In this document: positions 1-11,700 of the stretch, piece by piece
How positions within the stretch are numbered: position 1 is the stretch's first letter
How the letters are laid out: each line of letters opens with the position of its first letter
Assembly (NCBI GenBank): GCA_017562135.1
Contig: QEYB01001208.1
Location: 1,116,001 to 1,180,000, forward strand
From: Dipylidium caninum
Taxonomy: Eukaryota > Platyhelminthes > Cestoda > Cyclophyllidea > Dipylidiidae
Direction of reading: 5' to 3'
DNA: 64,000 nt
Position numbers and translations under genes: made by a program
The notes under the pieces: generated by a model
What the model saw: the letters and a program-made list of their open reading frames with translations, nothing else
The model's database searches: none
What the model was told of the DNA's origin: nothing

Positions 1-666
1 TGCTGCGTTTGTTAACACTAGCATTTATTACAGCAGAATACACTTTGTGTTCCCATCATGGGCTTGTGCCGATTCTAAATTCTCGTATACAGCAAGATAA
101 TGCAAGCTTAAAGTGCTCCTCACCACCCGCAGACGCATTAATGCGCAACAATAGGCTGACCGATGTTAACCGTTTTCCTATTTTCCCCCTATTTTCCCCC
201 ACTCTTCCCGCTTTTGGTTCGCTAGTGAGCCACTTTCCGAGTTGTATGCGTTAGGCTTTTTCCCTGCTGTTTTCAAACGCCGTCAAATGACGGCGCATGG
301 TGAAGGCAGCTACCGTCTTCTCACTTCTCGGCTTATATGTCTCGAGGCGAAGTGAGGGTAGGTTGCAGCATTCTGACATCCCACCGGCGTGTAGACCTTC
401 TCATGGGAATATTTTTTAGCGGGATGCCCTTCCTCCGCCTTACCTTTCACCATTCATGGAAACATAGTCAAATTGCGAAATCGCGCCACTTTTATGGAAT
501 AAGCCTAGTCACTCCATCTTCCTACATTGCTATAATAATGTAGCGACAAAAATTTCATTGGACTACCTCTGCAACACCATTGGCTATCATGTACTATTCT
601 ACGCATTTCACTAGGAGTAGCGCATTTATAGTCGTAAAGAGGAAATAGGAGTGAAGTGCCAACATC

Positions 667-2758
667 ATGAGCACCTACCGGCCGCGACGGGCTGTCTCAC
701 TGGTCCACAACAGTGTTGCACCTCTGTTTACCGGTGAGAGGATGGAGCCTGACGACACGGACTCCGCATTTTACGGGCTCACTGGAACGGAAATTGCCCG
801 GTCTGAAATGGTTAAGCTCATTGAGTCAATGCAACATGACGACTTGGATGAATTTAAGGCTTTCAGCTATAAGCAGATCCAAAACCTCGGGATTAATGTG
901 GAGCTATACAAGTTGCCTGTAAGTGTTTTTCGTAGAAGAAGACAAAATTGCCCAATTGCTTCGCTCAGCACCCAGCCCGTGTGGCAACTTTGGTTAGGTG
1001 GTAGGGTCAAAAATGTGAACTTTTAAATTGTATTGGCGACCTAATGCCGTCGTTTCCTCAACGAACAGCCGCAAAGTTAAGTAGTGTGATAAAAACAGCT
1101 TTTAGAAAGCGTGACCACTGAATAGAGTGAGAAAGGTAAACCGGCAGCAAAAGGCATCCGCTTAAGACTGCTGTCGTGAGAGTGTAGTGTCTCCACCACT
1201 AAAAGTGAGCAAATCAGGTCCGAAGTGTCAGTTTCTCGATATCCTCCACTCCATGACTTGTTCACTCACCTCTCGGTAACTATTTCCCTTTCTTTGCTTA
1301 CGTCCCAGTGTGCGGAGTATGTGGCGACTTCATTTTGGAAAACCCTCCACCAGGCCACCTTACTGCATTTGGCCTGCATTATGTCTGCCCACACCATCAT
1401 CGACATCATTCTGGAAAAGAAGGGCAGCCGCAGGTCAACAGAGGTATGTTAACATTTGCGGAGTTGCCTATGCATTAAAAGGCTACATTGGAACAGTCCA
1501 TGTCATGGTGCCCACATATACTGAAATATCAGTGTTTGTTCACTTTTATCCTTTAAGAAGCGCGCAGAATAGATACTAAAATTTAGTCTGAGTTGCTGGT
1601 GACTTGTAACGCCACAAATGAAATCGAGAACTTATTTAATTGCAGCATTCCCTGTTCCTTCCGATAGGAGGAAATTTCAGCTGTGCACATCTGCGGTGCT
1701 CTGGGAGACTACGTTGCAATGCGGAAGCTCCTGAAGGCCGGCTTCAATCCAACCACGCAGGACAAAGCAAGTTCTGTGGTTTGGCATTGAGCGATTTTCG
1801 ACTGCTGTGGATTCAGAGAGGACCGTAGTGATAATAGGGCAAGAAACACTGCGAACTACGTCGAAAGTGTTAATACTGTGACTATGGTTTGGATACCTTT
1901 TTATTTCTCCAAATTCCAAAGAGAGTAGGTCAGTGCACACCCCACACCGCCGTTTATTTCTCCTAAAAGCTACATCTAAATTGACAGGGTCGAAAAATGT
2001 GCTTGCAGATATTTTGGCAGTGTCATGTGGAAAGAGTCAAAACTCTCCGGTACCAAAGTATATCTCTATGGGCGACTTTCAGTGCCGAGAAACTGCTCAC
2101 ACTTTAGTAGTTTGCATTCACCCATGGAAGCTCGCAGTGTTGTTCGTCTTCAAGGCGGACATCTGTTCAAGTCTTCTCCTCCGCCTCTCATTTAGTTGGG
2201 TCGCACGCCACTGCATTACGCCGTACAAACAAACTTGGCCATCGTCGTCATGCTTCTTGCTGAGGACCTCACCCCGCTCCACGCCCAAGACTCCGTGAGA
2301 ACAGTTGTCTCTTTGCCAGCTCTAAAGGGGACCAGCTTTTGCAATCTGCTATTCCGACTTCGCGACGATTTTAAGACTTATTACACAACTGCCTTATTGC
2401 TTGCGCAAGTGCCTAAGCGACTAAATTTAAATAATTCGCAAGTTTTTAGGCGTCTGCACCATCTCGGCTTCAATCTAATTCTGACAACGTGACCCTCAAA
2501 TCCGAGGCGTTCTTCCCAACGGCTGATAACCTGCCCAGAATGGACATAATCGCTCTCGCTTTATATTTCTTGTTAAAACTGATTACCTCAATTCCTTCTT
2601 AAAGTCTGCTTTCATTGCAGCTTGGAAAGTTGCCCGTTGACTACTGTCAAAGTTATCACTTGCAAAACATCAGCGACTTCCTCATTGCACAATCTAAAAC
2701 CTCCTCGTCCACGTTCTCCCCCAATGCCGACGAAGTGGACATGGACGTCTTAACTACG
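667..2758 (+). other. Ankyrin-repeat exons of gene A
   Basis: Five phase-0 exons. Exon 1 encodes a leader (MSTYRPRRAVSLVHNS onward) and exons 2-5 each encode one ankyrin-like unit: TLLHLACIMSAHTIIDIIL, then AVHICGALGDYVAMRKLLKAG, then RTPLHYAVQTNLAIVVMLL, then KLPVDYCQSYHLQNISDFL. Exons 3 and 4 are exactly 33 codons, the ankyrin period. The last exon ends at a phase-0 donor (ACG/GTGAAG). If that donor were not used, translation would stop three codons later at 2768-2770. The next exon, 3370-3452, starts in phase 0 and leads into TRPM sequence. Ankyrin units usually mediate protein contacts. Here they would sit on the cytoplasmic N-terminus. The alternative reading is a separate small ankyrin gene ending near 2770. 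Confidence 0.72.
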
Positions 2759-5700
2759 GTGAAGCCCTAATGCATGCAATTTGCCTTTCGATGGAGCTTC
2801 GCTAAGTGCAACTGGGAAAGTCGAGTAGTGTCCGGGCAACTAAACGCAACCATCGAAGTCCTTGAGGGAAATGAGTGTGGAAATATTTCGATTCTAACAA
2901 AAATGGTCCAACTTCAGCGGTTTTACGCACTACTTTTGTTATATTTCAATATGTTCTTAGGAGTTCCCGGCTTAGCTGACATACTCATTAGCAAAGAGTG
3001 CCGGCACGTTAAGATGTAATGCTGATTTTTTTTTGAATTGCAGTGAGGTGCGTGCAGTTTTTTTCGCCTCAACAGTATGCCTTTTAATCTTGGAAGACCT
3101 TGTAATATTAACTGCCATAGCTCATTAACAAGCAGGACTTATTGCGCCGCAAAATTGTTTTGCGTGCAAAGCACAAAGTAATTTGTTACTTCCTCACAAG
3201 ACCTACAGACGCAGAAGGATTTTATCAAAGACCACTTATTACTTCCCACCTGCTTTCAAATACTTTGCGCTACTTGAAGAATACTGGGTTCAGGGCCCGT
3301 CTGGCACCTAATTAAGTCTCGGTCTGTGGCATGTGGGCACATGTCATGATGTGCATTCTACGTTCGTAGGAGCGGGAGGCAACCAACACCGACAAGAATA
3401 TGGCGCTACACTTCGAGGCCTATCTGTGCACCCAAGTCAGGCCCTTTTACTGGTACGTACAATCGACGTGAGAGTCCTTGCCACATTTAGCCACCCGATA
3501 GCACTACACCATATGACTAGGAGGGAAAGTGAAAAGTGGTTCGGCCTGAATTAGTGCCTCTGATTAATTTAGTTATAAGGGCCACACCTACTGCAAATGT
3601 TCCGACGACGCTTACAACCACGAGGTCTTCAGCGGAAACAGGGCGCTGGACAACTTGATTGCCAGTAGAAAGAACTGGTTTATTAAGCGTCCTACAAATA
3701 CCTTCGGACAGTTTGAAACACCGTGTTCAAATGTCATGGCAGAGGTGGGTTTCTTTTCTTGATATTATTAAAATGAGGATAATAAGAAAGACAAAAGTGG
3801 GACCACCGAAATTGTCTATTTTTGGGACAGTTTGTGCGCATGACGGATGATACGCGGACGGAAGAACTGGAAAAGTTGTTTTTTGGTATCTGGAAGCTAC
3901 ATAAGCCCGGTCTAGTGCTATCACTCCACGGTTCAGTTCCACGGCTGAAAGCGTTTCAGAAACGTTGTTACAGTCTCATCTTCGGGGTATTTCAAAAAAC
4001 GTGTAAGTTACTTTCGATTTCTCACTTATATACGGCAAAATCTAGCGAATATATCAGGAATTCCACCATTTTACATCCATCATTTGGTCTAAACACCCTA
4101 TCTTAGGAGGCAGATATTGTTGATGACTTTCCCTCAGAGTTATACAAGGTCAATTAACAGACTTCATGTAAATCTAATCTGGTTTAACATTACAATGCTT
4201 TGAGACCTAACAGCGTGAATCCTTCTAGCCACTATTTACAGCTCTGTGTCCCACACGGGGTAAAGGTGGTTTAACGGGTCTGGGACCAGGAGAGAAACGG
4301 GCTAATTTGATCACTGCAATACCTGAATTGAGGCTTCACTTCGGCATTTTTCCGCGGTGCGTGTGCCCGGCTCAGCATAGCACTGTGGCTCATGATACGA
4401 GTGCATGCATTACAGTGACGTGGATCATTACCGACGGGCAATACGGCAGCGTGTCTGAGGTGATGTCTCTCGGTATGTGTGGCAACACGGAAGCTCTTGG
4501 AATGAAGCGTCTTCAGGTAATTGGGATAGTCCCCTGGCGGCGGTTGCCTTTCGAGTCGAGTCTGCGCTCCTCTAACTACATGGTACGGTCCCCCTTCCTA
4601 AAGTATTCTTCGTGTCTTTCAGCAACCTTACGTTATTCAAATTGTTTGGTGTTCTGCATGCAAATCCTCCTCCTGCCACTCACCAGTATGCTGCATTTTT
4701 TGTGCTCGGCACCGTATGTGTCTTAGGATGTTTAGCACGATCCTTGCAGTCAACTATTTGACTATTCTGTTAAAGCACCGCCATTGGCAGCTGAAGGATA
4801 AACATAATCATAAAGAGGCGGGTCCGTGAGAAGGGAAGGATTATTTGCGAAGATTTGTCCCTTATTGGCAGGTCCTCTCCATCAGACCCTCCTCTGTCTC
4901 TATTAGCTAATGATACTCCAGTCGCCATTTTTCCCGTTCCCTCAAACTAAAGTGCTACTGAGCGCATTTATTTGGGAAGTCTTTCAAGCTGATATTGAAC
5001 TGGGCTTCGTACAGCTGCCGATTGCTGCGAGGCCACTGTAACGGTTTTAGAAAATGAGTGTAATAACACTCCTATGCAGGATATTGGAAACTGACTCGCC
5101 TCTTCTTAGAGCAGAAAACTGAGATAAAATAGATGGATTTTCCGTATCTGTCTGTTTAGGGATCTACCCAAGTTGAGTTTCCGCAAAAGACACAAAAGAC
5201 GGAAATGCACACTCCACTGGCTCCATTTCATACCCGCTACCTTTTCGTTGACTCGGGACCGAAAAATGATATTCACTGCATTCAAGAATTTCGGACTAGG
5301 TTCGAGGTGTGGCTTTCGAAGATATCATTTCGGCCAAAAAACTGCAACCTTACTGGTAAGTCATAATGAGGCAGTAGTGGTTGCGCGTTAACTCGACGAA
5401 ATCGGCCGACATGAGAGGAAGCCATGACAACCGAGAAACGCAAATGCAATTCCCATTCCCATTTCGCCATGTGCATTAACAGGAGGTTGATCTAAGAAAC
5501 TCATAAAAATCCCATAACTGCGCCTCCGAAGCAATAACAGCAAAAGAAAGGTCTGCTGACACGTGGAAGAATAATTTGGCACTTCTTGTGCTGAGAACAC
5601 AAAAAGTCTACTATTTTCGAAGCTAGTTTACCAAATGCGGCATTAGTCAGTAATGCCACTGCTACGGCCGTGGTGTCACACTCAGATTCTCCACGACCTC

Positions 5701-8700
5701 GCGATGTACTCGCTTCTTTCCTAGATAACATCCCTGTTTGTGGGATCCTGGTCACTGGAAGGCCCGAGGACGTTCTCGGTGTGTGCGAGGCGCTGAAGCA
5801 CAATATACCCTTCGTGGTAATTGCTGTAAGTGTATACTCAACACGTCAATTTAATGATGAAAGTATTCGCGCAGTTTTTTTTTCAAAAACAATAGCCTGC
5901 GCTCACAAACGACCAGTTAGAATGCGAAAAGTGGGATGGTTTTTAAGCTCATGTCAAAGGCTTTGTTATCCATTCTGTCTGCCGTTGCCACTCGGCATCA
6001 GACCACTAAAATGTGTCAGATTTCAATACATCTCTAAATTATTCTCTCCCTTTAACTCGCCATACCCATTTTATCAACCAAATCTGCCCGTTATTCCTCA
6101 TACATCACCTCTCCCCTTTTGTGCGCCAAATCTACGCTGGAATGTTCCACCACATATGAGTTTTCCGCTTTTAAGCGCTTTTATTCTATGCCATTTACCT
6201 TTTTGTGCCAAATAATACTTCTCTTTAGTGTCATATTAAATGATGAAATTTCATTAGTTTGGCGCCGTGCAATCAATCGCAATCTGTAGTCAGGAGGTGA
6301 AGTGGCGCATCGTCGCTCGTCCGGAGCACGGATGGCGCCAATCAGATTTGCATTTTTCTCAGCACTTTAGGGGCACATTAGGCGTCTGGGCGAAGACATA
6401 AGTATCACTATTCCTTAAAACTGGTGTGCTTTCGGAAAAAATCTTCATTTTAAGTTAATGATGCGAGTTTGGTTCTGTTGCCTCGTATTCCACGATTTGC
6501 AGACAAAGAAAGTTGGCTTCTCCAACATTCCAAAATCTACTTCTTAGGCGACCAAATCTCACTGTTCTCACAGCAGTGCATGCTGAAGTGGCGTAGCTTC
6601 CCGCCTCTTGTATTGTGAAACACCTTACGCTCTTCATATGGTCATGCAATAAGTCAGATGCTTTGCCCAATTTTCTAAATTTTGTTACATAAGTGCGAGG
6701 CGTAGGTGAGGTTGTGCCAACACCTACCTACTCTTCTCTATTTACTCCATTTGGTTTGGTGTGCCATCAGCAGATAGCACAACTTTCATTTCTTCTCACA
6801 GGATAGTGGAGGACTTGCATCCATACTTGAACAGTACCTGTCGGAGACGAAATACATATGCGAGATGGGCCGGCAATACACGGAGGAGGCGTTTGGCGTA
6901 ATAGGAGCAAATCACGAGAGGTAACAGCGTCTTATACTTGCATTTTTTAATGTTTAGTTACTCTTCACTTGTCGCGGTCCTCCTTACCGCCAATTTTACT
7001 ACTTTACCTTTTTTTGAACGGTCCGTGGAACCACTTCCATTAGTTATGGTGTAATTGCCTCTTAAGAAAACTGAGTGAATAGGTAGTAGGAAAATTAGGT
7101 GAAATCCGAGTATTCTTCCCAATGACCATCTATCACCATTTCTACCCTCAGGAGCCTTTTGACCTTCCCCCTTACCATGTGGCATGTCGGTGGTCATTGC
7201 AGGTTGATGGAAATAACGGCGCGATACTGGCCCGACACGACTCTCAACGACGAATTGATCTTCCTAATTGCCACCATTATTAACTATTCGCATCTGATGC
7301 AATTCTACTTCGCGGAATGTAATTCCGGCAACTCTCTGGACGGACAAATTGTATCAGCGCTCATAAATCCAGGTGAGGGCCAACTGATAAAGTCTACTAA
7401 GTGTAATGATGCATGATGTTCGGACGAGTCATTAATTGCCCCAGTAGTAGACGCTGGAGTTCTTTCCACGACGAATAAGTTGATGTAATTAGTATAAAGC
7501 ACTCTGCTGTCAAAGAAGTCCGTGAACCAAATTCCTGTTTTTTAGCGCTATTTCAAGGTGTCAACAGGAAACAATCGTGGATGCCACGACTCAAATTAGC
7601 AATGGAACTTAATAGAACCGACTTTGTGTTAGAAGAAATTCTGGCTGACAGTCAGTGGACGGTAAAAGTCTATTCTCTGATAGTTGACAATACTAATGTA
7701 TCATCCGCGTCTCAATGTAGGCGTCCATTTGCTCCGCTTTTGACAAACCGACCCATATCTTTCATTTTACAGCTAGAAGAAATTAGTCCCTTTGCGAAAA
7801 GCTGCCTTCTCACCAACAAGCTGCAATTTTTGCGTCTCTTTTGCGACGCAGGCCTTCACATCTATGAGCTTGCAGATCAAAAGACCATAGAGGAACTCTT
7901 TACAGTTGAGACGCACAGAAATGTGAGTGTCCCGACTGTTTCCTTGAAGTCAATTTTACTACCATTCACGAAAGGGTTCCTCCAAACAGAACTCCATTGT
8001 CAGAGAATCTGGCGGGCCTATTCAATTGAATAGGTCGTTATGGAGGATAGATTTTGCTTCCTGCTCAGTTTGTTCTCACCATCTAGCCTCAAAAAAACAA
8101 GGATTTAGGGTGTAATATCATGTGTACTTAACGTTAACTAGAAGTGACTATTTATGGGGATCCAAAGGTAGCTGCAAAGCCTCGCTCCATGCCCACTTTG
8201 GCCAGAACCTCGCGGCGTAGGGTAAGAGATGGGGTCGCCTGTGTTGAACGACATGTGTGGGTAGACTATTTCTTTCTTCACATGCACTTGCGCGGAGGCG
8301 GCCCTACACTTCCTCACCGGTCCTCCAGACTCCGGCCTCAACTGCGACCTTAAACTTTTTTCTACCTTTATTTTAGACTGTCGGAGGAAGGTCTTTAAAA
8401 CAATTTTTCTTATACTACAATCACAAGGTATTTGAAGTCTTCACTTTATTTTTCTTGCTTTTCTGTAGTATTTCGATGCCGCCTTAACCCACACATAAAA
8501 CTTTAAATTTTGTGTGAAAAATGTTGGTATGGCAGCGCATAATCACCCCTATGTACTATGAGTTATAAGCCCCCTCGCGATTGTCCGTGAGAAAAGAGCC
8601 TGTAGTGGTTTTCCCTTTACGGACGAGGTTACTTCTTTTATGCCACTTGCGAAACCAGCCCCTCAGTAAGACTTTACGCATTCACCTTTACCTTTACTGC

Positions 8701-11700
8701 AGTCGGCACACTTCCTCTTCTCACAACTTTTTTGTTTAAATCAGGTCCCAGCGAATATAACGGTGGATGTGGTTGAGCAAACTCTAAAGAACATGATGGG
8801 ACGCAAGTGCCTCACCCTAATTACACGCAATGCTCGTCGCTCTCGGTGCCCACTAAGAAGATGCAAGGGGTCTCTACTGGTTCAACAAGGTAATCGCAAA
8901 ATCCCACTTTCCTTTTGCCTTGAGGTAGCCTCACCGTATGCATTAACTGAGAATTTCTCACCCGAAAAGTTGCATCTAGGCTTCAGCAAATGCGCCTTTG
9001 AGGTTCTGGGTATCTCATCCCTCTTGCAGTCCCACTTAATCTAACACCTTTGGGGTGTTTCCACGGCTTCCCTAACTCTCTCCAAACAGTTTGTCACGCT
9101 CGTTTATTAGACATCCGAAGCTTAGCAGTGGCGTGTCATCAGCAGGGGCATCTACGGGAGGTGGCAGAAATGAATAGACTCTGGTAGTTCTGCCCCGTCA
9201 CGCTGCTCAAATGTACTCTTACTATTTTATTAAGTGGTCTAAAAACACGCATAACATGCTTACTATTAGAGTCAAGTGATAATGTGTCGTACCGGTTTGA
9301 GAGACGAAGTTACATCCAATACCTCTACCTGTGGGCACTCGCCTCAAAGCGCTATGCGATAGCCCGCTACTTACTGATGATGCTCACAGACATAACGGCC
9401 GCGGCCCTCTTCGGCGCGTCATTCCTCCGACGTAAGGCGCGAACAGCACGATCGCTGGGCCGAAAACGAGGAGTTGAAAAATTTCGCCCTGTAAGCTTGG
9501 CTGCCTCTGCTTTTATTCATCACACGCTTATATATTCTCTCTTGTCATTTATTGCTCGGAACGACTGAGACCTAGTCAACATATTTATGGTTTATGATGG
9601 TAATGCAATCGCCTACTATTAACTACGCTGATAAAAACCTTCCACTTCGTGTGCTCGATGGCATTTTACGGCAAAATGAGAAAGAAATACTGTCCTATGT
9701 CACCGTGAAGGGATAATGAGACTTTTCTATTACAAATTGTCCATGCAGTTAATTGGTGCGTGTCTTGTTCTATTTGACCAGCGTCTTCGAAGACATTGCC
9801 CTCTCCATTCTGAACCAATGTTACAGCAGCAATGTTGAGAGCACAATGCAGCTGCTCATCATGGAGCGCGGAACCTTTGCACAGCTTTCGTGCTTTGTGA
9901 TGGCGGCCGAGGGCAATTGCAAGCGCTTCATGGAGCACCAGGCCTGCCAGGAGTACCTCGATCGAAGTGTGGGCGCACACGCTTCTAGTAAGAACCAGCT
10001 CGGTTAAGGTAAGTATGCTCCTCTCTCCTCCACCCCTTGATGCTACGTGCATTTCGAATCCTACGTACAACTGAGCGTCTTAGACGGACGCCATAATATA
10101 TGCATACTCACGGCGATGAGATAAGTGAACCGCCAAAGACGCTCACCAAGTTCTCCACGTCAAAAATACCCAACAATTTGGGATATTATAATTATCATAG
10201 TGTATTGCAAAGGCACGACCGGATTTAAGATTTAGGGGACTGACAAACTGGCCGAAGCTCCTGGATAGGAAAGTAGTCCAAGTCGACCACAGAAGTAACG
10301 GCACCTTTTTGTGCAAGGCGAGGTCAAGACCACTTTGCCCTTTCTCTTTTGGCACGAGTTTGGAGAATAGGATTTTAGCATTCAATTTTAATAAAGATTT
10401 TTGCCACATTAATTTCTTTGACAACTTCTGCGCAGTTTATCTTCAGTCTCTTTGTTGGCGTGATTTGTCCACCAGCCATCCCCTTCGTAGCGGACTACGA
10501 TGAGACGAAATACTCACAGAAACCCACAGAATCTCCCAATGTTGTAAGTCTTCCCTAAATAAGGCGAGTGTTTTACGCACACACTTTTAAACTTTGAGCA
10601 TTTTTGTCCTCTGAGCAGCCCACTTTGTATAGTTCCAAGAGGCAGAGAGAATAAAATTAGCGCACTTCCTTTTATCGTCCGTTTTCATTCTAGGTTTCCA
10701 GGGATTTTCAGACAGATAAGAATATGCAACTGGCGGGGTATCACAACAAACTTGTCGATTTTTATAAGGCGCCCTGCGTACGTCACGCATATCAAGTCGT
10801 GAGTTTGACCGTCTGTCCTCTAACCTAATGCTAGGCATTTCTGCATTTAAGCAAGGCTTCTCTTTGCAACAGTTATCTTCCCCAGAATTTCTCAAATCCA
10901 ACTAGTCTTGTAGCATTTGCAGATGTTTACACGCGCTCAAACACAGATTTTTATATGGGCTGCAGCCACCGCGCGGTTTCACGGCCATGGGCCCATCGAA
11001 TAAGTGATTGGAAGCCACTTTTGTCATTTTTCCCTGCATGTCATTAAGGTGGCCTATTCAGTCCTCTTCTGCCTCTTCGCCATCAATCTCCAATTTGAAT
11101 TTACGTTCTCTGACTACGGACGAATGATTGTTGAAGTCGCTATCATCTTCATGGCGACAGCTCACTTCATCGAATACATCACAAACGTATGATATCTCCA
11201 TTATTAAACAGTTATTTACTGACTGATAGTCAACCTACCAGCCGCTTTCCTAGCATTTAATGACTGAAATAAATTGGACCTGATTTTCATAGTTCTCAAA
11301 ATCCCAATTTTACCCTTTAAAAGGCCCTCACAAACTTTATATCTTGGCGCAACTTCATTAGCCAACGAATTAACCAGTTTGCAATGGCGACTTTCGCGGT
11401 CTACGGCATCGGTACCATTCTGCAAGTCACTTTCGTCAAAAGCACGCGGGAGAATTTTTTGTTTGAACATATTAGTCGACTTTGTCTGGCAATTGCCGCC
11501 AGTCTGCCCTTTCAAAAGCTCCTCCAATTGCTTTCTATCCATCGTTATATCGGTCCTAAACTGCAAATGATCAAGAAGATGGTAAGGTTTCTTCCGCTAC
11601 CAAGTCACGGTCGTCATGTGTACTTCACTTTCAATAAGATCTTAATAAAATATATTGCTCAACACTTGGAATTGGACTGGAGTAATTTACCCTTTCACAT

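Noticed and set aside
11262..11290. Apparent S3 text (ND, stop, NKLDLIFIV) suggesting a TGG-to-TGA nonsense mutation in gene A
   Set aside because: The true exon starts at 11324 after AAAAG; it is exactly 258 bases like its gene B partner and reads through S3-S4 without a stop, so the earlier text is intronic.
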